From: Cylicocyclus nassatus
Lineage: Eukaryota; Nematoda; Chromadorea; Rhabditida; Strongylidae
Assembly (NCBI GenBank): GCA_958299035.1
Contig: CATQJL010000112.1
Span: 2,898,123-2,962,122, forward strand
Direction: 5' to 3'
Length of the DNA stretch: 64,000 nt
Below are positions 21,882 to 34,396 of this stretch, piece by piece (position 1 is the first letter of the stretch; each line of letters starts with the position of its first letter). Position numbers and translations under genes: made by a program. The notes under the pieces were generated by a model, which was given only the letters and a program-made list of their open reading frames with translations, ran no database searches and was not told the DNA's origin.

Positions 21882-22679
21882 GGTGTCATGAAAACACAGT
21901 TAACATGATGGTTTCGACCAAATTACTACCACTCCTGAATTTGAAGTTAAAAGTAGGGAGTGGCAAAAATAATGTTAACTAAGTTGCATGTGATGAACTT
22001 TTGCTACTATGTGCAGCTTCGAAACGATTATCGACATTCTCAATAGCAGATCCTATGAAATCCCTAGTGTCAAAATTTAGAACTAGGATAGGTTTGAAGC
22101 TAGAGACAAACTGCATATTACATCTTGACACAAGCTCAGATGTGTCTTTATGACATTTTGATTGCTTTGGTTTATTGACTAAAAGGCAAACTAGTCCTTT
22201 ATCCAAGAAAGAATCTTGAATGAAAATCCCTGTCATCAACAATTTAAAACTTCAAAATTTACAAAATAAGAAGTTCCTATAGGATGATTTTCATACTATT
22301 ACAATTCCCAATTTTAACTTACTTTTGGGCTCAGTGTATGCGCCGTCCAATCTGCATTACAAATCTGTTTTTCAAATTTTTCTAAGTCATCTCCAGGAAA
22401 TGTTATGAAGATTTGTTCTTAGAGGATGTCCTTGCCCTGTTTTTTTGGATTCTTGCCAAAATATTCTACATAGCGCTCGCGCTCGTAATTATCTCCCGCG
22501 GATACAGGCGGCAGCCCTTTGGTTCCTCCTGCACCACCCCCCGGAAGGACGTGGCTTTTTGAGAGGTTTAAGTGCATGACCTTTGGGAACAGTTTCAAGG
22601 CGAAGTGCTGTCATCCGGGCCTTGAAGCTGACAATGCTTCGGTGGGCGTGTACTTTCAACGACTACGCCTACTTCTTCT
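21882..22679. other. Right flank of the LTR element, no gene
   Basis: It contains the inverted partner (21909-21935) of the segment at 16832-16858. No other support for a feature was found. Confidence 0.4.
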
Positions 22680-23230
22680 TATATATAAAGGTGAATGTTT
22701 GTTTGTATGTATGTCTGTATGTCTGTCTGTGTGTACGTATGTTCCGAATAGAAAATTCCATTTCTGAACCGATCGGGACCAAACTTGGCACATATACACT
22801 TCGGGCCCCGGCGGGTGTCATAGGCTACTTTTCGTATCGATCGATATCGATTTTATCGATTTTTGCAAAGTTTGAGCTACGGGGCTGGGATTTGGCACAG
22901 GGGGGTAATCGAGTCGATTACACCCCTGCCAAACTCCAGCCCCCTAGCTCAAATTTTGCAAAAAATTGATAAAATCGATAAAAGTTGCACGGTTCCGAAA
23001 ACTAATATTGTATTCGTAATCAGCATGCTCGATTACCCCCCTGTGCCAAATCCCAGCCCCCTAGCTCAAATTTTGCAAAAAATCGATAAGATCGGCATCA
23101 ATCGATAACGAAAAGTGGACTGTGACACCCGCCGGGGCCCGAAGTGTATGTGTGCCAAGTTTGGTTCGGATCGGTTGAGAAATGGAATTTTCTATTCGGA
23201 ACATACGGCGGAGCCGGGTAAGCCAGCTAG
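22680..23230. repeat. Dispersed repeat with CTAGC and TATATA ends, copy 1
   Basis: One end is TATATAAAGGTGAATG plus (TGTATGTC)-type tandem sequence; the other reads GGTAAGCCAGCTAG. Between them a segment with GGGCCCCGGCGGGTGTCA occurs twice in opposite orientations (near 22803 and 23124), so the unit folds on itself. The same unit lies in reverse orientation at 38829-39264, and a distant relative at 42687-43090. The layout resembles short non-autonomous elements common in invertebrates, but I cannot name the family. Confidence 0.7.
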
Positions 23231-23677
23231 TTTCTTATAATCTTCATTTGTGGTTTCCTTCGCAAGCTCGCACGTCAGTTGGTAGTTGCCTGTTGTGGCT
23301 CGTGCTTGTGCACGTCAGCATATCAGCTCCAGTAATAAGAGACGTTTTCTTGTATTTCATGAACTCTCAGTGCTTGGTCGATGTATCCCAAAAAGCCGGA
23401 TATCGAAGAAAACAGATCCAGTTAAAGATTATTTTTAGATGGTGCTTCCTGTGCTTAGCGGCTCTCTCTTGTCCCGTGAGAAGTAAAACTGACACGGAGG
23501 TGATGGTTGACGTGTAGAACACAAAACGTGTGAAACAGCAGCAACGCCCGCGAGGCGAAACGTTCTGTCAGGCAATTTAGGGTTGGGGAAAGTCCTTGAA
23601 CACGGTATTTCTATCGTAATGAAGAAGTTGGGCAAGATGATTCTATTATCAGTAAATAATGTTTGCTCAACTGTTTG

Positions 23678-24118
23678 TTACATGAAATTGACTTTATTCG
23701 AAGAATCCTCTTTTGACGCGAACACAAGCTCGAAAACGCTTGTGAACGCTGCCCATGGCGATATGGAGGTGCTCAATGTCGACTCCCACCCATTTTGAAG
23801 AGCACGTCGCAAAGACTGCACGGTCAACTCGTGGGTGAGCACAGGCTTTGGCCTAAAGAACTGACCAGCGAGGGTATTCAGATCCGGCCAATACGGAGGT
23901 TATCCCGCAGGAGTAACGAAGTCCTCGTTGCTTTGGAGCCTTGCTTGAATAATCTTCGCTGTGTGCGCAGGTGCGCTATCCGGTACTTTTCTGTTATCCG
24001 GACCCATTATTTCAAAGAAGGATATTGCTTCTCTCCTTGTACCATATTTGCTCCTAAATTCACAGGAAAGGAGTGTCAACCTTCTGCCACGTGTAAAAAA
24101 ATTTGACATGTCATCCAC
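23678..24118 (-). pseudogene. Decayed mariner-like transposase fragment
   Basis: The minus strand reads KVPDSAPAHTAKIIQ, the DSAPAH signature around the second catalytic Asp of Tc1/mariner transposases. About 30 codons later comes PPYWPDLN, as in the PDLNPxD motif that carries the third acid. Here the sequence continues TLAGQFF, so the third acid is missing. An in-frame stop at 23900-23902 separates the two motifs. The frame then runs through a charged helix (LTHELTVQSLRRALQ) to a stop at 23678. Related scraps, such as MGPDNGKVP at about 24685 on the plus strand, suggest a rearranged copy. Confidence 0.65.
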
Positions 24119-25899
24119 ATATTTAGCAGGTTTTACCAGGAGTTTGTATTGCCTTACCTACTGACTTAAGTTCAATCGATTTTTCAATCAATAATGACCC
24201 CATTTTCGAGTAAACAATTTCAAAAATAAATATCATTGTGATTATGACGTTATCCTATTATAAATGAACAGACTGGACTTGCTCAGAATAGAGAATTATT
24301 AAGAATTCAGAATAGATTCTCATCATTTTAGCGGCGAAACAAGAGTAGGGAGGTACTTCAGCCATCATTTACAGTCCATCTTGGCTAAAATCGCATGGCG
24401 GACAGAGTTTGTAGAGAAAGTCATTCTTGAATCATTCCTAAAAGCAATAAATGTCCTAATATAAGTTCCAAATTGTTTTTCTCTTACAGAAACCCGTTAA
24501 ACAGCTTTTAGGTGATCATGAATGCCCTTCTACTTCATGGCGAATACTTTCAAAAAAAACATGTCAAATTGGATCAAAACATGTCATTTTTTTTCTGAAC
24601 GTGGCAGGGAGGCGGTCCTCGTAGAATCTATAAAAAAATTGCCCTCAAACTAAATAGCGCATTCACGAGAGCCTTTTGAAAAAATGGGTCCGGATAACGG
24701 AAAAGTACCCGCTATTCTGCTGGAAGGCAATTGCTCCCGGCAAGATGGGTATTAGTTCAGGCCAGCAATTCCTTCTTCAGGATGCCATCCACACATCTGA
24801 GACACAAGAATCAGCAGCATCTTGTTGTCGAAGCGATTACCGCGCAAACCATCTCAGAAGATGGATGAAGCTTTCCTCCTGCAAGTCAACCCTCGCTATT
24901 GGCTTCTTGGAGCGACTAAGTGATGATGATCTTTTGTTTTAGTGATCAAAAACCTGCTTCACGGTGGAAATTTTGACGTCAAAAAAGAGTATTGTTCGGT
25001 GGCATGCCTTGGAGAGATGTTCAAGCAGTCGATGTCATCTGCGCAGTCAATTTAACTTCGTGTCTTCCCAAAAAGCGTAAATTTTTAGCATCCTGAACAG
25101 CTTCATCCCAAAGTCCTGTTTCACTCAAGCTGTCCTCGTCGTAACTTGATGTACATACGCTTTGGAAGACCAAGGTTGGGATGATCTACATCTTCATTTT
25201 CATAGACGTTCTATTAGGGTTGCTGATTGTTTGAAGAAATCGAAGTTCACGGCCACCTGTTGTAAAGAACTTCCACATTGCCAACTCTTCTACCGTCGCT
25301 TGTTCCGTTATTCCTCTCCCATTTCGAACGCGGTCGGGTGGTGCTTTTTGACTCGTCAATCCGACGAAGTTGTACTTGATCTTCCTTCTTTGCATCCTCA
25401 GATCTTCCGATGTCTGTGCGTTACAAGTATAGTTGACTACACGGAATCGCCCGGAATGAGCACGCGAGTGTTTCTTGCGGGCTAGCATTGGCATTCGCGC
25501 GCATGAGTCATCACTCAGACATTGCCGTTGTCACCCGCAGGTGGACCGCCCACAAAATGGCTGATCACACCAAAACCCGGTGCACCCTCGGGAGACATGA
25601 ATTTAGTTTTGACCGGATTTTACTGCGATTTTGCCCGAATGCACGCCGCATGCGTGTATGATAGTGATGTTGCGAAATAGTCGTCTTCTCTTGGTGATTG
25701 CTTTTTGTTGATTGGCGCCTTTTTCTTCAATGTTTTTGCTTTCATTCTTTCTTATACATCGCTTATAATCGCTCCTTGGGATCATTTGTGTTCTTTCGTA
25801 ACATAAACTTGTCATTATACCAGACCTACTCTATCTTAATCATACTTAATGGTGCCTTTTGATTCAATTTCGTTTATTATTTTTCCTTAATTTTACCAG
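24119..25899. other. Gene-poor, probably decayed transposon sequence
   Basis: At 24676-24760 the plus strand repeats in inverted form the MGPDNxKVP segment of the neighbouring transposase remnant. Long frames at 25162-25494 overlap on both strands without motif. I see no supported gene. Confidence 0.35.
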
Positions 25900-27824
25900 C
25901 ACATCAATAGAAGTGAGGTCACCGTTTCCGTAGGACATCGATTTGACGGTTTGTCAGTTCACATGAGATCGCGCGTCCAAAATGGCAACTTCACTTGCAA
26001 TCTCTGCGCTGGTGTTGTAGATCGAAGGTAAGCATTTTCTTCTCAATTCAGTAGGTTACTTCAGGACTCCTTCCAACTCAGCAAATTTGCGGAGTGCAAT
26101 TTTGTGAGCTTAGACTCAAATTGTTAACCACAAGCCTGATTTGACTAAGTTTCAAGCCAACTACAAGCTTAAACAAACTTGAAATATCGTAACCTTGTGT
26201 CGGGTTCAACAAACCGTTGAAGCTCGCTAGCTAGCTAAAATCTGTCAAAACATGTAACTTATACTATTCATTACTTATTGTGGGTAGCTTCAACTTGACA
26301 CGTGCAGAACAAAAATTTGCGAAAACGTCATTTTACGAGAAAATCCTTATGACTCAATACTTTTCCAGCAAAAAAAAACGGTTTAGCGCCCGAAGTATTG
26401 TCATAGTTCGAAAAATGTGTTTTTATAAGAAAATTTCTCCTGCAGAATGGGCTTTTCCATAGCTTGTTTTCGCAGTTTCACAGAAGTAAGACCGGCTGCA
26501 GCCGTATATGGACTGGCTGTGTAAAAAAATTTACTCAAATTTATTTTCATGCAGGAAACAAAGAGCTAAATCTGGGTGTAAAATGCATGTTTGGTACCCG
26601 TACCCCATCAGATCTTTGAGTTCCCGTCTGCAAAGCCATAGCTAGTCAAATGTCCAGCTATGGCTCTGGCTTCCGGCCTTGATAAGAGAATTTATTCTCT
26701 TCAGAGAAATTTCCACAATGCATGCAATGGTTTTTTGCGGGCTTTCGTCCACGGCTCTCGTTGGGTCACTTTTTGGCAAGTCTGTGGTCCGTATTTAAAA
26801 GAGGGGTCTTTTTTTTTCTCGCAGATAGACCAGAAAGAGAATTTGTGGGATCAAGAATGGGCGAGTTAGAAGGCGAAATCCTGCTTGTTCAAATATGGCT
26901 CACATGAAGTTTGATGGGCTGCCAAAAATCCATTCTTTGCTCTATTTTATACATGTTTCGATGGTAGTCGTCTTCTCCACATTCTTTTGCTTCAGTGTGG
27001 TCCTTTCTGACTTCGTTCCTTACTTAAAAGTGATCCAGCTCAAATTTTAATTAACCAGCCGCTGTAACCCGAAAATCGCAATTTTTCGAAATTAACGAGT
27101 ATCAGAAGCTGTTTGAATTTTGGCATGATGAGGCAACAATCCACACCGAAAAGAAGAAATCGCAGTTGTCAAAACCCATCTTTCAAACACGGAAAAAATG
27201 ATATTCAGCTTTCTAACTCGCTCAATCATAGTCCCACAATTGCTCTTGTCTGTATAACCGAAAAAAGAAAGTCTGCTTTTTAAAACCCAGCCCGATTGAG
27301 GTTTTTGAATATGAAATGAATTAACGAAAGGCATCGTATTTTTAGGAGCTGAATTTGACTGAAATCTTAAAACGGAAGAGATCGGCTTGCGCACATAAAC
27401 ATGATCATTTTCTGCATTTTCATCATGTTTTTGATTTTCTTAGGCACTATTTCGTCAATGCAAGGGATCACTGCTGAACGAATTCTTGCCTTACACATAA
27501 TTTTTTGGACTTGTGAACCGGCAGAGGAACTCAAAAGTATGCATGTAGGCAAACTGGCAAAAAAGGAAAAAAATGACCATTCAAGGATCTCCCGGAAAGC
27601 ACTGTGGATTTCCTAATAAGTAGGTTGTTACGTCATTTTGTACATCAAGTCGAATAATTTATTCAGGGTTTGTATTGGACGCTTTTGGCCTACCGGACAA
27701 AGAACTTCTACAATTTGCATTTGCACAAGAATGCGACAAAGGCGTCAAAGGTAAAACTTTTGTCTCAAAAAGTTTACGCATCTGATACTGATGTTTTTCA
27801 GAAGAACCGGCCCAGGATATCTAA
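25900..27824 (+). CDS. Partial gene, unidentified, with a Cys-pair exon
   Basis: The supported pieces are an exon at 25900-26027 (acceptor TTTTACCAG, donor GTAAGC) and two 3' exons ending at 27824. The first encodes a stretch with FTCNLCAG, a CxxC pair, preceded by GHRFDGLSVHM. The last two join in phase (AAA G|AA) and read FGLPDKELLQFAFAQE and then a short acidic tail EEPAQDI before the stop. A polyadenylation signal is at 27992-27997. The middle of the gene was not resolved: the first exon ends in phase 2 and the penultimate begins in phase 1, so at least one exon is missing from this model. I do not recognise the protein. Confidence 0.35.
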
Positions 27825-28052
27825 CGTGAGCACTGACTCGAACATCATCGAAAAAACGGACGCCGACATTGCAGTAACCGATGCGAACGACACACATTAG
27901 TCCAATTCCAGTTGTTTTTTGTCAAGTGTTCTCTCGATGTAGTTTATTTGAGTTTGCGCTGATGTAGATTTTTCTGTACCATGAAGTTTTTAATAAATAC
28001 TATGGCTTGATTTGTTAGGGACAGTGAAAGATGACAGCGCGGTAGACGTGAA

Positions 28053-28140
28053 ACACACCAGTATAGAGTATGTACTCTATACTTGTGTGTTCCACTATAT
28101 ACTTAATATCAATATATATATATACCATTATATATGTACC
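28053..28140. repeat. Hairpin followed by TA microsatellite
   Basis: AACACACCAGTATAGAGTA pairs with a later TACTCTATACTTGTGTGTT with one mismatch across a near-zero loop. A short (TA)n tract follows at about 28110-28130. Confidence 0.65.
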
Positions 28141-28547
28141 CATCAGGGTGAACCGCTGCTTTAAGGATCGGGGCATAATGGTGTCTCCCGCAGGTCACCC
28201 CGCTGCAAACACAGGTGACCTGATTTTGCCCCGACACCGATTTCGTGTGACGCGCCGTTGGTCGATGAGATCACACCATTTTAACCTGCGGGTGACAACC
28301 GCGAATGTCTGAGCATAGCGTCCGTACTTGGCAGCCGCGTTGCAGGCGCGCTGGCCTGCGTTCAGCCTACAGCAACCCGGGCGATTTCGTGCAGGCGACT
28401 TTACAAAATCTCATCATTGTCCTCGCTTGCGGCAGCCTAAATCGCCCTTCAAACTTTGTCCGCATTGGCGCTGCCTTCCCAATGGCTTTTCCGAAGTCAA
28501 GCGAGCTTTGCATATTATCGTTGTGCTAATGATTTTTTACGGTGCTA

Positions 28548-29341
28548 TTCCACATTAGTTGGCACAAAAAATGAAGATCGCGGATTTCGATGAAACTTCG
28601 TTTAGAGGGGTTATTTTGCATGCTGATTACGATTAGCATATTTATTTCACATGGTAGTGCCATCCGGTGGAGTTACGGTAGGAACACGGTATTGGGTCAA
28701 AACCACGGATTTGCTCCAAGCATCGTCTAGAGGGGCTATTTGGCAAGCTGAATATGATTATCATGATGATCTCGTGCAGTAGCACCAGTTTTTTGGGTTA
28801 CGGTGGGTATACGGTAGATGATTGAGAATCCCGTTCGCTCAAAACCTTGCCTGAAGGGATTCTTAAGCATGCTGATTGCAAACATCATGCTCGTTCGGTG
28901 CAACAATGTCTAATTGTTTTACGATGAGCTGCAGTGCGTGAAGCAACTTTTCCGCTTTACAGCCAAATTTAGATTACAAAAATCCACGAAAAGGCTCTAT
29001 CATGCGAAATGAATGCAATATTCGAAAACAGCGTGCTTAGCAACCCTTCCAGGAAATTTTTGGGCGATTCGGAATTTTTAGCCATCTACCGTAGATCCAC
29101 CGTAGCCCGAGAAATTGGAGCTACCCTACGAAATGAATATGATTTTCATGTTTAGGGTGCCAAACGAAAATTGAGACAATCTATAGTTTTGACCCCTTAC
29201 CGTAATCCTACCGTAACTCCACCAAATGAGTAACGTGCGAAATAAAGTGATATTCGTAATCAGCGTGCAAAGTAGCACCCTTAGACGAAGTTGTAGTGAA
29301 ATCCACGATTTTCATTTTTTGGGTCAACTAATGTGGAACAG
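28548..29341. mobile_element. Fold-back element with TTCCACATTAGTTG ends
   Basis: Both ends start TTCCACATTAGTTG followed by a shared AAAAAATGAAxATCGxGGATTTC region. Similarity between the arms continues inward for some hundreds of bases (CTACCGTAA-type repeats). A diverged fragment of the same kind lies near 43975-44110. No coding sequence and no firm target duplication are visible. Confidence 0.65.
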
Positions 29342-29897
29342 ACCTTTTTTACTTGAAAAAAAAAATAGCTTGTTGGCCTCAGAATCTCCCACGAGGGCAG
29401 CCGGAGCGTATTTGTTAGAGGGACTCGAGCCCGCCTTTTCCACACCTATTCGATAAGATGGAAGCTTTTGGTGGAGACAGAGTGTCCCCCAGCTCCGCTT
29501 GCTTTTCACAGCAGGAGCGGGTCACTTCCGGCAGGCGATTAGCCCCTGTCCATCACTCGGGGATGCCCAGGTAGCCCTGAAAACCCGGTTGGAATCCCTC
29601 TATAAAGCGCAACCAGAGTTAAGCGTTAGAGCTAGCAAGAGCTTTCAAGTCGGACACTGCCTAGAAAATTTTTATCGGAAGATCTTTGCGAGTACTGTAT
29701 GCGCGACATCTGTGCAAGTGCAGCACATTCAAAAAGACGCTTCAATCATTCTCGACTGAGATTCGAATCTGTTGGTAACCTAGATATATCTATAGAGGAA
29801 AAATTGGCTCACGTTTTGTATATGCTTTAATCATTCATGGTTTTATGATATGTGTTAATTCGTTTATTGTAAAGGAAATTGCAGTGTCTGCTATTCA

Positions 29898-31774
29898 ATG
29901 CAAATGCCATTAGATACCGAAAAAATGCATGGGCCAACATTTGGTTTCTTGTCAGATGCACATTTAAAAGAAAGGGAGTCGCTGATACGCAAGGTTTGCT
30001 CCACGTACAGTATTATTGTGTTTATTGAATTTTCTTTTTGTTCGAATTTATTTCGTCAGTTTTTGGTGGTTCAAAGGAATTTTGCAAACGATTGATAATT
30101 TACAAATAAATAGAATCTGTGATATTCAGATGCTTTGTTGGTGTTATTGTATCTTGCTGCACGCTTTTTTTACAGGTTGCAGCATGTTCTCCATCACAGC
30201 TCAGTGCATTGGTTATAGGTCCCTCTGTTTATGAAGTTTTCTTGGATCTTCCTGAATGTAAAAGTGTGAGTCATTGACTTTCGTGTGCACTCATTTGCAA
30301 AAATTTTTGTAGCTCGTTACTTCCATGGTATATGTGAAACAAAAGCAGCTCAAATTTTCTTCTGCAGCTGCACTACGATGGACATACAATGAAATCAGAA
30401 AGTATGTGTCTCAGTTCCGATTTTGTTTCAAACTCGTCAGGATTTTTTTTTGCTAATGTTTCGTTTCAGACAAAAGGACGATAAAGATCAGTTCATAAAT
30501 AAACAAGTTATGCGGTCATTTCTTACGCGATTCCCTCTAACTATATTAAACAACTCAGTATTCAAGCCTTTATTGCTTGTCGCCAAAGGTTTTTTGCTGA
30601 GCAAGCTTTACGAGTTCAAGAATGGAAGAGCACTGTATAACAGCGTACCAAGGTTGCGTTCGGAGGAGCACCTCCGTAAGTCTGAAGCTGTTCCTCTCAT
30701 TTTTGAATTCTGTTCCTCTTTGCTTTAGCTGCCGTGGTAAATGCTCTTGGACCGATGGAGCAGTTGACCGCGAGCTATCCGCACTTAGCTCGGATGAAGG
30801 AAGAAATGGTTTGCAATATTATGGACTTCGTATTGAAATACTGCCTGGATTGGATTTGGTAAGTTTTCTTGCAATCACTGTATAATTTACACTTTTAACC
30901 ATGTGTTCCTCAGTGAAGTGTCTACGCTAGAGTGCGATAGCAAGGGAAAGATTTCTTACCGTCTTCGTCCACTTACTCTTGTTCAATACCAACAAAAAGG
31001 GGTGGGTTTTCTTCACTATTTTTACTGTACAATCCAGATATCTTGTTGTGAGAATCTATTGATTTTTGTATGCTTTATTCTCCTTTTGAACTATACATCC
31101 ACAGCTAGTAAATATGTTAACACAGCTTCTCTCTTCCAGAAAGAAGTTCTAGGCAAAAATCTCACCAAGAAAAGGAAACGGAAACATTTAGCTACTCCTG
31201 ACGAAGTTGAGGCAGATATGAAGTGCAAGACTGATGACGGTATCTGGGAAACGCAGACCGTAAGCTAGCTTGTATTCTCAAAAACTTATCAGTTACACCG
31301 TGTCAAAATTTTGCAGAGCACTAACTCGTCAACAAGAAGCCTCTCCTATCAGGATATGAAAAAAGAGTCGGCAGCAGAGGCCGCTAAGATCGAGGTAGTC
31401 ATAAACGTATAATTACACTCTCCGATAATATTGGGTAATCGGCTGTTGAGGTTATTGAGTTGAAAGACGAGGATGAGTCAGTGAATCCCTCGACTACGAA
31501 GGTATCCGTCGCTGTCACTGCATCAACAGAGCAACCCAAAGAAACTGTGCAGTCAAGGCAGGCACCATCTCAGCCATGTCTTCTCAACGATACAGCTCAT
31601 TCTTTATACACTCCTGCTTATTCTGTGATTTACGACGATTGGTCAGACATGTTGGCTATGGCTCTTACCGATCCAAATTTAGCACCACATTATAAGACGA
31701 TGATTCACTGCTTAGTAGCTAGCAACAGAGACATGAAGAACATAATAGTCATGATGAAGTCTGGTCAATCCTAA
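29898..31774 (+). CDS. Unidentified nuclear-type protein, 406 residues
   Basis: Nine exons join in phase: 29898-29993, 30176-30265, 30313-30401, 30470-30675, 30729-30858, 30914-31001, 31140-31259, 31317-31394 and 31451-31774. I do not recognise the protein. Its first half is a leucine-rich helical region (motifs VFLDLPEC, FPLTILNNSVFKPLLL, MEQLTASYPHLARMKEE). A basic cluster KKRKRKH near residue 240 resembles a nuclear localisation signal. A Ser/Thr-rich acidic linker follows. The last 45 residues (DDWSDMLAMALTDP, then HYKTMIHCLVASNRDMKN) match the end of the next gene downstream. The acceptor of exon 9 (GTTGAG) is weak. No transposon domain is visible. A chromatin or transcription role is only a guess from the basic cluster. 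Confidence 0.7.
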
Positions 31775-33345
31775 TACTAAAAATATGGTTCATCGCGTTT
31801 TCTAACTTTCACTCTCCATTTTTTGAACGGGTATGTTCTATATCTCATTTTTTCAAGCCTTTGTTGAACTACTGATTGTTGGATTCCCTTGCTTGTTTTT
31901 GTTTTGGTCATAAAACTGTTGGATTCTTGTAAACCAAGTATTCTGGACTTTCCAAATGCTTTGCCGTAAACGCAAACAAATATGCGTTCTCTTAGCCTAA
32001 ACAAATTTGTAAGCAGTAAACTTGAACGCCTGCTACAAAAGCTGACGATACTTTGCAAAACAGTTTTGCTTGAGAACAAGAACGTGAGTCACTCTCAGTT
32101 GGGTTGAGGAGTCATAGGAGTTCTATCAGTTTTGAACTCTAGGCATTTTCGCTTTTACATTAAGCACAGAGTTTAGATGAATTGCACATGCAAACGGTCC
32201 GCCAAGGTGCCTTCCATGTGTTTGCCAGTTCAGCAATTCAAGAAGAGGAAGAAACGGCGAGCGAAAATGGAGGAGCAACAAAAAACCAGACCTTGTCATT
32301 CGGGAAAAAATTCACTGCGTCGGAATGGGAAAAAGGTGTGGGTTCTACCACATCTTGATTTTATAGTAAAGTCAGTCTATGGTCTCATTTTTTGCAAAGA
32401 CTGTTACTATAACCGATGAACTTCGAGCCTACAAGTTTTTCATCCGTTTGTCCAGCCACGGGAACTACCCCTCCATCGAAAAAAACTACGTTCTGGACCA
32501 CTTCCATCATCTCTGATATTATTTACGTCTTTGCGTTTAGGGCGTGACATGGCTAGGGCTCTTGCTCGTAAGATCGGATACTGCCTTTGTCGTCGTCAGT
32601 TTCAGGATGCACTTGGCGTTATGAGACTTATCCGAAATAGCAGTTGCCTCGGGCAGAGTCCAGCGATTTCGTCGCCGCGATTTATCGCTACAAGACAATT
32701 GTTACGAGTTCATTGCATGTCGATCTTCTTGTATTTCGGTTGTGATAGTTAGTCCGATTAGTGTTGGAAAACTATCACAACCGAAATGCGAGAAGATCGG
32801 CATCAATCGCGACAAGACAACTGTAACAATATCATTGATGCTGATAGTGGCAGTGATATCTGACGATGAAGTCGCATGAACTTTGCCCGAGGCCTACACT
32901 ACCCGCAGACTAATACATGACTTTTTGAATAATCTTTTAGGCTGTTCGGGTAAAGCAACCTAGTACATAAGTAGCGTTCTGATCCTCGTTTTCTGGTAGC
33001 GCTTACCTGGGTTTAAATATTATGCTGATGTTGTTGCAGCTTGGAACAGCGCGAAAATAGCGGGAAAGGAGGGGAAGGATTCTATACGTGTGCTCAAGTG
33101 CTTACATACCTCGCTTGGGGTCGAGTCGGCCTCGCATCTGGGCTATGCTTTAGATGGGAGCCTACTAATTTATACAATGAAACCTCTGTATTGGGCAACT
33201 TGAACGAGCTGTCATCAATTTGGAGTCATGCATATGTGAAGATATGAGCCAATCGGCTGGATAGACAATGTGGTGACATCGGCTGCACACGGCTGCAAAT
33301 AGAACATGAAAGGGCAAAGCACGGCTCAAAAGAGATGTGTTATAG
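31775..33345. other. Space between two related genes; possible 5' exons of the second
   Basis: Two plus-strand stretches look protein-like: 32177-32335 (basic, KKRKKRRAKMEE, followed by GTGTGG) and 32541-32640 (MARALARKIGYCLCRRQFQ). They could be upstream exons of the zinc-finger gene, but I could not link them in phase. A hairpin repeat interrupts the region at 32717-32802. Confidence 0.4.
32717..32802. repeat. Short inverted repeat, 33-bp arms
   Basis: TGTCGATCTTCTTGTATTTC and what follows (32717-32749) pairs with 32770-32802 with few mismatches. Outside it, ACAAGACAATTGTTAC and ACAAGACAACTGTAAC flank as near-direct repeats. Confidence 0.7.
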
Positions 33346-34396
33346 GTCAAAGAGTGCAAATCTGCAGTTCCTTCACATAAGAAAGCTGCTGCTGTAAGCA
33401 CCTTGCAGTTCAGCACTTTGAATGCTGACTTGAAGACTTATCATTGTCCTGGGTGCGCAGCACTTGTTTATGGTCAAGAACATTTCAATGATCACTGCTG
33501 CACAGCACATGGTGAACAGTTCGCTGTTCAAAATGCACGTTTTACTTCAGAAGACGATTTCTACGTGAGTGTTTAGCGCTTTATCCAATATCAAGAATAG
33601 CTAGTTGACTGATTTAGATCTGGAAGAAACGTTTAGAACATGAACAACATAGTTCCTGGAAAGTTGGAGAGCGCCACAACTTTGGTCCAATTTTGACCAT
33701 ACATTTCGTTTGCGACAGGTTGTTATGATGTAATTAATTGATTCAAACATCACGTTTCCGATAGAAATGACCAGTAACTTTTCAGTGTCCGTGAACTAAG
33801 TGCCAATAAGAATCCTCAACTTTGCACGTCTTTCATCAGAGTAACAACTATCTTTCGTTCTACCACTTCTAGGGATGCGACATTCTATTCTTAGGCAACC
33901 TTTCATAAGGAAGTCGCAGTTCGTTTTTGTGTTGTTCACTTCGGTCATCCGAGGAAACATGAGCACGAAAAAGTTTCGGTTACTCGCGTGAGTTTTGAAT
34001 TAGTACAGCATCAATTCTTATCCGATCAAGTATTTAACTACTAGATACTGTCTTGAAAAGACACGTGCGCTATATACCAGTGTGCATGAACATCAAGACC
34101 TAGTTTTTCCTGTTCAGCCATTTTGCATCAAAGAGGAGCCAGAAACTCCTGCCTTCGAGTCAGCTTCTCCACAAACGATGCAGAACGAAACGAGGGACGC
34201 CTTACCTACCGACAGCCGTGGAAACACACTCATATCAAATCCAACTCGTGCACAGGATGACTGGACAAAGATTTTGGATGCAGCTCTGGCAGATCCATCA
34301 CTTCCTGTTCATTACAAAATGCTGATTCGATGTTTAGTAGCTAGTAACAGGGATTTGAAAAATGTTATTGATACGATGAGATCTGGTAGAAGGTAA
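33346..34396 (+). CDS. Zinc-finger protein sharing its tail with the upstream gene
   Basis: Five exons join in phase: 33346-33564, 33618-33718, 33786-33840, 33895-33987 and 34031-34396. The 5' start was not found. The first exon has a zinc-binding pattern CPGCAALVYGQEHFNDH followed by CCTAH. Later exons give WKVGERHNFG and VRFCVVHFGH with more His and Cys. This order, a finger followed by a His/Cys module, recalls finger proteins related to domesticated transposases; that comparison is weak. After an acidic IKEEPETP linker the last 45 residues (DDWTKILDAALADP, HYKMLIRCLVASNRDLKN) match the end of the gene at 29898-31774. The last acceptor (ATCAAG) is unusual. A polyadenylation signal is at 34771-34776. 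Confidence 0.65.

Noticed and set aside
29499..29759. Plus-strand frame of 86 residues upstream of the gene at 29898
   Set aside because: It shows no acceptor or donor that links it in phase to the gene, and its upstream part is repeat-like.
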